Below, piece by piece: positions 1 through 8,200 of a DNA stretch of 8,381 bases. A model generated the notes under the pieces. The model had not been told where the DNA came from. It made no database searches and was given only the letters and a program-made list of their open reading frames with translations. The number at the start of each line of letters is the position of its first letter. Position 1 is the first letter of the stretch. The stretch is from Ignavibacteria bacterium (GTDB lineage Bacteria > Bacteroidota > Ignavibacteria > Ignavibacteriales > Melioribacteraceae): contig DSBF01000506.1 of NCBI GenBank assembly GCA_011049495.1, positions 1-8,381 of the forward strand, given 5' to 3'. The position numbers and the translations under genes are program-made.

Positions 1-85
1 ATCTTAAAATATCATAACGATCATAAAAATATGCGTTCCCATTATGTGCTTTTTGATAGCAAAAGAGATTTTTTTATGTTGTTAA

Positions 86-994
86 ATGAAAAACAAACCC
101 CTTTCACAATTTGCAGCAATATCCATAGCTCTTCTTGTAACTTTTCTTTGGTCAACTTCATTTGTGATTATTAAAATTGGTTTAGCTGAAATTCCACCCC
201 TAACATTCGCGGGATTACGTTATACAATTGCTTTTATTGCGCTTCTCCCCTTAGCCTTCAGTAAGAAAGTTAAGAGCGAAATAAAAAACTTACAAAAAAG
301 TGATTGGGCAAAATTGGTTTTACTCGGTTTTACTTTTTATACGTTTACACAAGGTGCACAATTTCTTGGTCTTTCTCTTTTACCCGCTGTTACCGTGAGT
401 CTACTTCTTAATTTCACCCCGATTGTAGTTGCCGTGATGGGAATTTTTATTCTGTCCGAGAAACCTACATTGTTACAATGGGCAGGTGCATTGCTTTTTG
501 TAATTGGCGTGCTTGTATATTTTTATCCGGTTCTTTTAAGCGGCAACCAAACTTTAGGATTAATTGTGATGGGGTTTGGAGTTTTAGCAAATGCCGGTTC
601 TGCAATTATCGGAAGAGATGTTAACAGAACTTCTTCTATTAGCCCGATTACAATTACAGTTATAAGTATGGGAATAGGCGGTATTGTTTTGCTTATTTCG
701 GGTGTTAGTATTCAAGGACTCCCGGCAATAAGTTCGACTAATATTCTTTATTTACTTTGGTTGGCAATAATTAATACTGCATTTGCATTTACTCTTTGGA
801 ATCTTACACTCCGTACATTAACCGCCATGGAATCAAGCATCATTAACGGAACTATGTTGATTCAAATAGCGATATTAGCTTGGATATTTCTGGGTGAAGC
901 AATAACATCTAAAGAAGGCATTGGTATGATGATCGCTGCTTTAGGTGCGTTATTGGTACAGGTTAAACGAAAATCGATAATAAAAAAAGTATAA
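86..994 (+). CDS. EamA/DMT-family inner-membrane transporter
   Basis: The 302-residue product is very hydrophobic and reads as ten membrane helices arranged as two tandem EamA repeats (about residues 13-147 and 157-292). This is the usual size and layout of the drug/metabolite transporter superfamily. Repeat 1 opens with the family-typical LLVTFLWSTSFVIIK (residues 16-30) and ends with TPIVVAVMGIFILSEK (111-126). Repeat 2 ends with the matching AWIFLGEAIT (265-274). Such proteins export or import small metabolites such as amino acids or sugars; the substrate cannot be told from sequence. The ATG at 86 is chosen because the first helix follows directly and no upstream in-frame start fits. There is no clear Shine-Dalgarno, only a T-rich leader. 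It sits 101 bp upstream of the M16 genes on the same strand, with no recognisable terminator between. Family call is strong; a specific function is not supported. Confidence 0.93.
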   Translation: MKNKPLSQFAAISIALLVTFLWSTSFVIIKIGLAEIPPLTFAGLRYTIAFIALLPLAFSKKVKSEIKNLQKSDWAKLVLLGFTFYTFTQGAQFLGLSLLPAVTVSLLLNFTPIVVAVMGIFILSEKPTLLQWAGALLFVIGVLVYFYPVLLSGNQTLGLIVMGFGVLANAGSAIIGRDVNRTSSISPITITVISMGIGGIVLLISGVSIQGLPAISSTNILYLLWLAIINTAFAFTLWNLTLRTLTAMESSIINGTMLIQIAILAWIFLGEAITSKEGIGMMIAALGALLVQVKRKSIIKKV

Positions 995-1043
995 ATATAT
1001 TTTCAATTGTGTAATTAAGTATTTCTTTAGAGCCGGATTTTAG

Positions 1044-1054
1044 TAATTTTAGTT
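1044..1054 (+). promoter_or_regulatory. Possible promoter -7 element upstream of the M16 operon
   Basis: TAATTTTAGTT lies 41 nt before the ATG of the first M16 gene. It resembles the Bacteroidota -7 consensus TAnnTTTG with one mismatch (A for the final G). A very similar string, TATATTTAGTT, occurs at 5179-5189 before the kinase gene, which is the main reason for listing it. I found no matching -33 TTTG box at normal spacing, and in AT-rich DNA such strings arise by chance, so this is a weak candidate. Confidence 0.22.
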
Positions 1055-1095
1055 ATCTCAAATCCAAACTATTTATAAAAATTAAAAGGGTTAAC

Positions 1096-2418
1096 ATGAA
1101 TAGGAAATTGTTTTCTATTTTGATGATTATCTGTTCCTTACTTTTATTTGCAGATTCAAAGAAAATTGAATTTGTTGAATATGATTTAGAGAACGGACTT
1201 CATGTAATTTTACATCAAGATAATTCCACACCGATTGTAGCTGTCTCTATAATGTATCATGTCGGTTCAAAGAACGAACACCCGGAACGAACAGGCTTCG
1301 CTCATTTCTTCGAGCACTTAATGTTCGAAGGTTCCGAGAACATTCCGAGAGGTGAATATTTCAAAATTGTTCAAGGTAGTGGCGGTACGCTAAACGCGAA
1401 CACCTCTTTCGATAGAACATTTTATTATCAAATTCTTCCTTCAAATCAATTGGAACTTGGTCTTTGGCTTGAATCAGAAAGATTGCTTCATGCAAAGGTC
1501 GATTCCTTAGGAGTTGAAACTCAGCGCAAAGTTGTAAAGGAAGAAAGAAGTCAACGGTACGATAATCAACCGTATGGTTCTATTCTTGAAGAAATTTTCA
1601 AACGTGCATATACCGAATATCCTTATAGCTGGACACCAATCGGCTCCGTTCAGTATATAGACATGGCAACAATCGATGAGTTTATTGAATTCTATGAAAC
1701 TTTTTATGTTCCTCAAAATGCCACTTTATCAATTGCGGGAGATATTGATATTGATAAAACAAAAGAATTAGTCGATCAATATTTTTCCGAAATTCCAAAA
1801 GGAAGTAAAGAAATTTATAGACCAAATATTGTTGAGCCACCTATGACTTCAGAAATAAGAGATACTGTTTATGACAACATTCAGCTTCCAGCAGTTATTC
1901 ATTCTTATAAAATTCCGGCTCAAGGAACCGAAGATTATTATGCTATTAATATGTTAACTACTTTATTGTCCGGCGGTCAAAGTTCTAGAATGTACAAAGA
2001 ACTTGTTGATAATAAACAACTTGCTTTGCAAGCTGCTTCAATTCCATTGTCATTAGAAGCTGAAGGACAATTTATTGTTTTCGGTTTAACTAATGTTGGA
2101 ATTGAACCAGCGGTTTTAGAAGAAGCAATTCAAGAAGAGATTAATAAAGCCCAAAATGAACTTATCTCCGATAAAGAATTTGAAAAATTACGTAATCAGA
2201 TAGAAAGCAGGTTTGTACAACAGAATTCAACGGTTGCCGGTATTGCAGAAACTCTTGCCGATTATCATGTTTATTTCGGTGATGCGAATTTAATAAACAC
2301 CGAGTTGGAAAGATATATGAGAGTTACTAAAGAAGATATCAAGCGTGTCGCAAATGAATATTTAAATGAAAACAAAAGAGTGGTTTTATACTACTTGCCT
2401 AAGTCGCAAGAAAAATAA
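1096..2418 (+). CDS. M16 zinc metallopeptidase, catalytic subunit (exported)
   Basis: The 440-residue protein has a Sec-type signal peptide (residues 1 to about 19, probable cut after LLLFA), so it should act in the periplasm or at the envelope. The N-terminal M16 domain (about 31-175) carries the inverted zinc motif HFFEH (H70, E73 catalytic base, H74). The third ligand is most likely E150 in VVKEERSQ, 76 residues after H74, within the family's normal spacing. The C-terminal M16 domain (about 183-360) contains SSRMYKELVDNKQLALQ, where the Arg and Tyr of the substrate-binding pair seen in one-chain M16 enzymes are replaced by V304 and L311. The protein therefore looks catalytic but dependent on a partner, supplied by the next gene 26 nt downstream. 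A purine-rich AAAAGGG (1084-1090) 5 nt before the ATG supports this start. The size suits a two-domain M16B half-enzyme acting on peptides or unfolded proteins; the actual substrate is unknown. Confidence 0.95.
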   Translation: MNRKLFSILMIICSLLLFADSKKIEFVEYDLENGLHVILHQDNSTPIVAVSIMYHVGSKNEHPERTGFAHFFEHLMFEGSENIPRGEYFKIVQGSGGTLNANTSFDRTFYYQILPSNQLELGLWLESERLLHAKVDSLGVETQRKVVKEERSQRYDNQPYGSILEEIFKRAYTEYPYSWTPIGSVQYIDMATIDEFIEFYETFYVPQNATLSIAGDIDIDKTKELVDQYFSEIPKGSKEIYRPNIVEPPMTSEIRDTVYDNIQLPAVIHSYKIPAQGTEDYYAINMLTTLLSGGQSSRMYKELVDNKQLALQAASIPLSLEAEGQFIVFGLTNVGIEPAVLEEAIQEEINKAQNELISDKEFEKLRNQIESRFVQQNSTVAGIAETLADYHVYFGDANLINTELERYMRVTKEDIKRVANEYLNENKRVVLYYLPKSQEK

Positions 2419-2434
2419 AGTTTATGAGAATAAC

Positions 2435-2438
2435 GGAG
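2435..2438 (+). promoter_or_regulatory. Shine-Dalgarno site that sets the start of the second M16 gene
   Basis: GGAG sits 6 nt before the ATG at 2445, whereas the in-frame ATG at 2424 has no such site at the right distance. The downstream start also puts the basic MNNK and the hydrophobic signal core at the extreme N-terminus. This favours 2445 over 2424 as the true start. It is one of the few clear ribosome binding sites in the window. Confidence 0.72.
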
Positions 2439-2444
2439 AATAAA

Positions 2445-4511
2445 ATGAATAACAAGTTTTTTATTATAATAATTTTTCTGTTTACTTTATCGCTTTATGC
2501 ACAAGTTGACAGATCAAAAATGCCGGAGCCTGCTCCTGCCCCCGAAATTCAAATTGGTGATTCGGAATCTTTTACTCTCGATAACGGTTTAAAAGTTTTT
2601 GTTGTTAAAAACGATAAACTCCCGGTTGTCTCTTTCTCTCTTGTTATTGATAGAGATCCAATTTTCGAGGGAGAAAATGCTGGATACGTATCAATGTCCG
2701 GTCAGTTATTAAGAACCGGAACCAAAACTAGATCAAAAGCTGATATTGACGAAGCCGTTGATTTTATTGGTGCAAGATTAAATACTTCTGCCACGGGAAT
2801 ATTTGCAAGTTCATTAACACAGCATATCGAAACGTTGCTTGAACTTATGAGTGATATAGTTCTTAATTCCGATTTCAAACAAGAAGAACTTGATAAATTA
2901 GTTAAACAAACTCTATCGGGATTAAAAGCTCAGAAAGATGATCCGAATGCAATTGCCGCTAATGTAAGAAATGCGCTTGTTTTCGGGTTAGATCATCCTT
3001 ATGGAGAACAAGTAACCGAAGAGACTGTTAATAATATTACTTTAGAAATTTGTCAAGACTACTACGATGAATATTTTACCCCAAGCATTTCATACATGGC
3101 TATTGTAGGTGATATTGAAAAAGACGATGCAGAAAAGTTGATAAAAAAATATTTCGGTGGTTGGAAAACAAAAGAAGTTTCTAAAGCAACTTATAAAAAA
3201 CCCCAAGCACCATTAGTAAACAAAGTCGCTTTGGTTGACAGACCTCAATCAGTTCAATCGGTAATAAATATTTCTTATCCTATTGATCTTAAAATTGGTT
3301 CCGAAGATGTAATAAAAACTTCAGTTGCAAATATGATACTCGGCGGCTATTTCTCTTCCAAGTTGAATTCGAATTTAAGAGAAGATAAGGGTTATACATA
3401 CGGGGCAAGATCTAGTATTGACTCTGATGAATTAATCGGAAGTTTTTCTGCTTCTACTCAAGTTAGAAACTCCGTTACCGATAGTACAATTACAGAAATA
3501 TTAGCAGAAATGAAAAAGATGCGAAGCGGAGATATCACAGACGAAGAATTAGATTTAGCAAAAAATTTCCTCACCGGAAGTTTTTCACGTTCTCTTGAAA
3601 GTCCGCAAACAATAGCACGTTTTGCGTTAAATATCGAAAGGTATAATCTTCCAAAAGATTACTATAAAAATTATCTGAAAAATTTGGATGCTGTTACTAA
3701 GGAAGATGTTATCGCCGTCTCTAAGAAATATATCAAACCTGACGAAGCGCATATACTTGTTGTCGGTAAAGGTGAAGATATAGCCAACAACCTTAAAAAG
3801 TTTTCGTTAAGCGGTAAGATTAATTATTATGATAACTACGGAAACGAATATGACCCGACAGTAAAGAAAGTTGATCCGAGTATTACGGTTGATTCTGTAA
3901 TCGAAAGATGGATTGAAGTTCAAGGAGGGCGTGAAAAGTTAAATAGCATTAAAGATGTTCAAACAATTCTGAAAGGTCAGGTTCAAGGATTTGAAGTAAC
4001 TTTAACTTTGTCCCGTAAAATTCCGAATTTGCTTCATCAAGACCTGGATGCGGTTGTCGTTAAACAGACAACTTTATTTAATGGTGAAGTTGGAAAACAA
4101 ATCACAAACGGTCAAGAATCTTTAATCGAAGGGAAGCAGCTTGACGAACTGAAATTACAGTCAACAATGAACTTGTTCCTCCATTATGATGAATTAGGAA
4201 TTACTCCTTCATTAAAAGGAATTAAAACAATTAACGGAAAAGATGCTTATGAAATTGAACTTCTTCTTCCGTCAGGTAAAAAATGGTTTAATTATTACGA
4301 AGTTGATTCAGGATTAAAAATTAGAGAAATCACAACTGTTGAATCTCCGCAAGGAAGTTTTGATCAAACAATAGATATGTCGGACTACAGAGAGGTTGAG
4401 GGCGTAATGTATCCTCACAAACTTTCACAGCAGTTAGGTCCTCAATCCATTGAATTAGAGGTTACGGAAATAAAAGTTAATCAAGATTTAAGTGACGGTT
4501 TCTTCAATTAA
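2445..4511 (+). CDS. M16 peptidase non-catalytic subunit fused to a LolA-like domain
   Basis: Starting at the ATG with the GGAG site, the product is 688 residues. A Sec signal peptide spans about 1-19 (FTLSLYA then Q) and a Pro/Ala-rich linker covers 27-33. Two M16 domains follow (about 43-190 and 197-385). Where the zinc motif should be, the sequence is GYVSMSGQLL (80-89): the two His and the Glu are replaced by S83, Q87 and G86, so it cannot bind zinc in the usual way. The second domain keeps the substrate-binding pair in LREDKGYTYG (R312, Y319, seven apart as in insulin-degrading enzyme). It thus complements the preceding gene, as in known heterodimeric M16B peptidases. Beyond the M16 part, residues about 481-688 form an extra beta-rich domain starting DSVIERWIEVQGGREKLNSI, which resembles LolA/outer-membrane lipoprotein-sorting proteins; that assignment is by pattern only. 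It is probably cotranscribed with the upstream gene (26-nt gap) and is followed by a terminator. Confidence 0.92.
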   Translation: MNNKFFIIIIFLFTLSLYAQVDRSKMPEPAPAPEIQIGDSESFTLDNGLKVFVVKNDKLPVVSFSLVIDRDPIFEGENAGYVSMSGQLLRTGTKTRSKADIDEAVDFIGARLNTSATGIFASSLTQHIETLLELMSDIVLNSDFKQEELDKLVKQTLSGLKAQKDDPNAIAANVRNALVFGLDHPYGEQVTEETVNNITLEICQDYYDEYFTPSISYMAIVGDIEKDDAEKLIKKYFGGWKTKEVSKATYKKPQAPLVNKVALVDRPQSVQSVINISYPIDLKIGSEDVIKTSVANMILGGYFSSKLNSNLREDKGYTYGARSSIDSDELIGSFSASTQVRNSVTDSTITEILAEMKKMRSGDITDEELDLAKNFLTGSFSRSLESPQTIARFALNIERYNLPKDYYKNYLKNLDAVTKEDVIAVSKKYIKPDEAHILVVGKGEDIANNLKKFSLSGKINYYDNYGNEYDPTVKKVDPSITVDSVIERWIEVQGGREKLNSIKDVQTILKGQVQGFEVTLTLSRKIPNLLHQDLDAVVVKQTTLFNGEVGKQITNGQESLIEGKQLDELKLQSTMNLFLHYDELGITPSLKGIKTINGKDAYEIELLLPSGKKWFNYYEVDSGLKIREITTVESPQGSFDQTIDMSDYREVEGVMYPHKLSQQLGPQSIELEVTEIKVNQDLSDGFFN

Positions 4512-4517
4512 TCTTTT

Positions 4518-4552
4518 TGGGTCGACAATATTTTTGTCGACCCATTTTTATT
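4518..4552 (+). terminator. Rho-independent terminator after the M16 pair
   Basis: TGGGTCGACA (4518-4527) and TGTCGACCCA (4535-4544) are perfect inverted complements. An additional A4528-T4534 pair gives an 11-bp stem around a 5-nt loop. TTTTTATT (4545-4552) follows at once, giving a classical intrinsic terminator. It starts 6 nt after the TAA of the M16 gene. The left flank is T-rich rather than A-rich, so it acts only on plus-strand transcription. It is the strongest regulatory structure in the window and lies immediately before the next gene's ATG at 4556. Confidence 0.9.
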
Positions 4553-4555
4553 GCA

Positions 4556-5170
4556 ATGACGAAAAAGAATTATAAAGTAATTGTATTCGATTTAGGTGAC
4601 GTACTTCTTAATGTAGATTCGCAGAGGCTTATTGATAAATTGAATAAAGTTGAACACGGACTCGGTGAACGGTTTCATTCTTTATATTTTGAGAACTATC
4701 ATATTCATTGCGAGTATGAAAAGAACACTATTTCCCTGGAAGAATTTACTCAAGAAATGTTGACATGGTTGGATTATAAAATAAGTGCAGAAGATTTTTA
4801 TAATTATTATTCAGATCTATTTTCCCCGATTGAAGAAACAATAAATCTACTACCCCTATTAAAGGAAAAATACAAACTCGTTCTTTTATCTAACACAAAT
4901 TTTATTCATCAAAAATATGGTTGGGAGAAATACGAGTTTCTAAAATATTTTGATAAACTGATTCTCTCTCATGAAATTGGTTCTAGAAAACCGGAAAAGA
5001 ATATTTATAAGGCAGTTGAGAATTTTACAGGTTCATCTCCTTCTGAACATTTTTTTATAGATGATTTATTAGAGAATGTTGAAGCAGCAAAACATCTTGG
5101 GTGGGACGCTGTCCAATACTTAAAAAGTGATAGTTTCACTTTTTTATTGAAAGGAAAGTATATTATTTAA
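4556..5170 (+). CDS. HAD-superfamily phosphatase, YihX-like
   Basis: The 204-residue soluble cytoplasmic protein has all four HAD motifs: motif I FDLGDVLLNVD (nucleophile D12), motif II LLSNTN (S112), motif III SRKPEKNIY (K145) and motif IV FFIDDLLENVEAA (D169, D170). A helical cap lies between motifs I and II (about 22-95), as in HAD class I enzymes. The LSNTN, IGSRKPE and FIDD segments match E. coli YihX, an alpha-glucose-1-phosphate phosphatase. As in YihX, the usual second Asp of motif I (DxD) is Gly, so this variant need not mean inactivity. The substrate here is unproven; sugar phosphates are plausible. The ATG at 4556 is preferred: the longer reading from TTG 4517 would start inside the terminator stem and add 13 non-family residues. 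No Shine-Dalgarno is seen. The neighbours give no metabolic clue. Confidence 0.9.
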   Translation: MTKKNYKVIVFDLGDVLLNVDSQRLIDKLNKVEHGLGERFHSLYFENYHIHCEYEKNTISLEEFTQEMLTWLDYKISAEDFYNYYSDLFSPIEETINLLPLLKEKYKLVLLSNTNFIHQKYGWEKYEFLKYFDKLILSHEIGSRKPEKNIYKAVENFTGSSPSEHFFIDDLLENVEAAKHLGWDAVQYLKSDSFTFLLKGKYII

Positions 5171-5178
5171 GTTTTCGT

Positions 5179-5189
5179 TATATTTAGTT
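5179..5189 (+). promoter_or_regulatory. Possible promoter -7 element upstream of the kinase gene
   Basis: TATATTTAGTT lies 28 nt before the kinase ATG. It resembles TAnnTTTG with one mismatch and is nearly the same as TAATTTTAGTT at 1044-1054. It overlaps the left arm of the dyad at 5183-5216. No convincing -33 box is visible, so this is tentative. Confidence 0.22.
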
Positions 5190-5216
5190 CAAGATCAAAT
5201 TAGCAAATGAACTAAA
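5183..5216 (+). repeat. 8-bp inverted repeat ending one base before the kinase start codon
   Basis: TTTAGTTC (5183-5190) and GAACTAAA (5209-5216) are exact inverted complements separated by 18 nt. The right arm ends one base before the ATG at 5218. In mRNA the pair could fold into a weak stem (two G-C pairs) that hides the initiation region; in DNA it could be an operator for a dimeric regulator. It is a poor terminator because the stem is A/T-rich and no T-tract adjoins it. The repeat itself is plain in the sequence; its function is inference. Confidence 0.5.
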
Positions 5217-5217
5217 C

Positions 5218-8200
5218 ATGCGTAAATTTTTTTACATAATATTTCTTCTACATTTAATATCAAATCTCTTTTCACAGCCTTCTAACATTAGAACATATAC
5301 AACCCTTGATGGACTGCCTTCTTTAACTCTTTACAGTTGTACTCAAGACGAAAATGGGAATATATGGATTGCCACAGAATCCGGTCTAATCGTATACAAC
5401 GGAAATTCTTGGAATAAATTAGATTCTGTCAAAGGTGAAAATCTGAATTATCTTTTTAGTTTAGTTCAGAAAGACGAACAGCGCACTATCTGGGCTGTCC
5501 CCGGTTTTAATCCTACAAATAAAGTCTTTTATAAAAAAGATAACATCTGGGAATCCACTAATTTAGAAAATGCCAATTATAAAAATTCTACAATAATAGA
5601 TATAACTATATTCGATGACCAACCACATTTTTTGAGTATGACACGAAATAGGAGTGTCGCTTTTGGAAATAAAGAATGGATGGACGATCTTACAATAGAT
5701 GGATTAACAGACATAAAAGTGTACGACGGCAAATTTATTAACAAGCAAATTTTTCTTGCTACCAACAGAGGTTTGATAATTTACAATCCGGAAACAAAAA
5801 TTTACAATACCGGCTTAATTGATAAAACCGAAAAAGTGATTGCTATTAGTAAACCGGTTAATACTGACGAAATATATCTTCTTGGATTAAATTGGATTGG
5901 ACAGTTTATTGATAACAAAATTATTGTTCTCAAAGAAAATTTTGAGATTCCATTTTTCGAGCAGCATTCTAACTACGCTTTTATTACCGTAACTCCTTTT
6001 AAGGATTTTTATTTCGGAACAATTTTCGGTTCATTCAGATGGAATCAATTAGTTGATCATTTTGAAAAACTTGACAATTCAATAGGTTTTTCATCTAGCG
6101 GGGCAACTTCATGTTTTGTTGATTATGAATCCAATGTTTGGATTACATCGTTGCGCGGTTTAACAAAAGTAAAGCATTCTCCCTTTATTAATTTCTATGA
6201 ATCTGACGGTCTTTCCGAAAATGAAATTACGGCAATTGAATCATTTCCTAACGGTCCGATTATTTTAGCTCATAACGGAAGTTTTTCTGCATTTGATAAA
6301 AACAGAGTCTTAAGATTGTCATTACCTTCCCAAAAGGAACATCGAGGGTTTCATAGAATATTGTATTTAGCTTATGATCCTAAGTTAGATGTTGTTTGGT
6401 TTAATTCGCAATTGCTTGGTATTGGTTATATCACAAGGCAATTAAAAGTAAGATGGCAAAATAATATTCAATCGGACGGTTCTTTTTCGTTTTTGAGTTT
6501 GTTTATAGACAACCGGAGTAATATTTATTACTCAACCGATAAATATCTTTACAGAATCGACAAGGGGAATCCTACTCCATTAAAATCAATATCTTCTTTG
6601 AATGTAAGAAGAATTTTTAGGTATGATGATGAAAATTTGATACTTGCTACAAAAAAAGGGTTATACTTATTTAATGAAAACACAACCGAAGTTGATTCAT
6701 TTAAAACCGGTACTCTGCTGGCAGATGAAGTATATTCTTTTTATAAAATGACAAATAATAAATGGTTGGTTGGAACCTACAATGGTTTATACATATTCGA
6801 TGGAGAAAAAATAAGAAAATATGATGATTTGAAGATTGATAAACCTGTATTTTTTATCGGTCAGGAAAACGAGTTTATATGGTTTGGTTTGATGGGCGGA
6901 GCACTTCGGTGGAATCCTTCAACAGGTCAGAAGTTTTTATTTACACCAACAGAAGGACTTGCCGGCGTTGAAACAAACAGAGATGCTTTCTTATACAAGG
7001 ACGGTAAAGTTTTCATTGGAACTGCTAATGGATTATCGGTATTTCATTCTCAACTTTATAGTGAAGAATTATATCAATCGAAACCGAAGCTTAATTTTTA
7101 CGGATTGTTTAATCTAAAGGGAATTCCTTACAAAATTGAAAGCGAAATTCACATACCATACAGCAATCCCGAAGTATTGATAAAATATAATTCACCAAGC
7201 TTCATTGATGAGACTTTAGTAGAATACACTATTGCGTTAATAAATCTGTCCAAAGAATCCCGAGAAATCCATAGAACAAAGAGTAATAGTTATCTCCTTC
7301 GCAATTTAGACCCCGGTGCTTATTCTATCGAAATCTCAGCTGCCAATGCAAAGGGAGTTAGCAGTGATACATTGAGTTTAAGTACCATTGTAATTCAGAC
7401 TCCATTTTTTAAAAATATATGGTTTTATCTTTTGGTGATTATTTTTCTAATTTCGATTTCATACTCGGCATATGAATATTTAGCAAGAAATCGATATTTC
7501 AAATTGCTTGAAATTGAAGTTAAGAAAAGAACACAGGAGCTTCGAAATTCGGAAAGAAGTATAAGAGATTTAACCCAAAGAATTTTTACTGCCCAAGAAG
7601 AAGAAAGAGAAAAAATTGCACGTGAACTTCACGATAATCTATCACAAGAATTGGCTCTTGTTAAATTTGAGTTTGATAAATTATCTAACGAAGTTTCGGT
7701 CGACAGTAATTCAAAATTTACTTTGTTATCAAATAAACTAGACGGAATTTTAATCTCATTGAAAAACATGGCATTCTTGCTTCATCCTAATTCCATCAAA
7801 CAAATGGGGCTTGTAAACGCTGTTCAGGCTTTGTGTAATGATGTTTCAAATCACTCTAATATAAAGGTGGAATTCTTTTCAAACATCAATGAACCCCTCA
7901 GAATGAATGAAGAATACCAGACCAACATTTACAGATTTGTTCAAGAGGGTTTGACAAATATTCGTAAGCATTCCAAAGCTGAAAGCAGTATTGTTATTTT
8001 TATTTTGAAAGATGATTTTCTCAATATAAGAATTGAAGATGACGGCATAGGGTTCAATTATAATGAGGAAAAAACCAGCGGGAAATTAAATGGAATGGGT
8101 TTGGCAAGTATGGAAGAAAGGATTCGTTTTTTGGGAGGTGAATTAAATATAAAATCTTACGCAGGAGAAGGCTGTAAACTAAATGCGAAAATCCCGTCGT

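Noticed and set aside
1..76. Minus-strand frame open to the left edge, about 24 codons, reading YQKAHNGNAYFYDRYDILR
   Set aside because: It has no start codon after the in-frame stop and is too short to judge.
1..174. Plus-strand frame open from the left edge to a TAA at 172, about 57 codons, possibly the tail of an upstream gene
   Set aside because: It overlaps the first 87 bases of the well-supported EamA gene, and its translation shows no recognisable motif; chance openness is more likely. A real C-terminus cannot be fully excluded without the upstream sequence.
1035..1065. Inverted repeat GGATTT ... AAATCC between the transporter and the M16 gene
   Set aside because: The stem is only 6 bp around a 19-nt loop, with no T-tract after it; too weak for a terminator and expected by chance in AT-rich DNA.
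1507..1716. Minus-strand 69-codon frame inside the first M16 gene
   Set aside because: It is a shadow of the M16 coding frame, with no domain signal and no ribosome binding site.
4517..4555. Upstream TTG start for the HAD gene, adding 13 residues
   Set aside because: The added codons come from the terminator hairpin and the extension is not part of the HAD fold; the ATG at 4556 gives the normal N-terminus.
4589..4603. Gly in place of the second Asp of HAD motif I as a sign of an inactive phosphatase
   Set aside because: The active E. coli enzyme YihX has the same Gly, so it does not indicate loss of function.
5577..5765. Minus-strand 62-codon frame inside the kinase gene
   Set aside because: It is a shadow of the propeller-coding frame, with no recognisable motif.
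3438..6293. The 15-base string CGGAAGTTTTTCTGC occurs in both the second M16 gene (near 3438) and the kinase gene (near 6279)
   Set aside because: Both copies encode Gly-Ser-Phe-Ser-Ala within coding sequence; there is no flanking similarity, so it is coincidence and not a repeat element.
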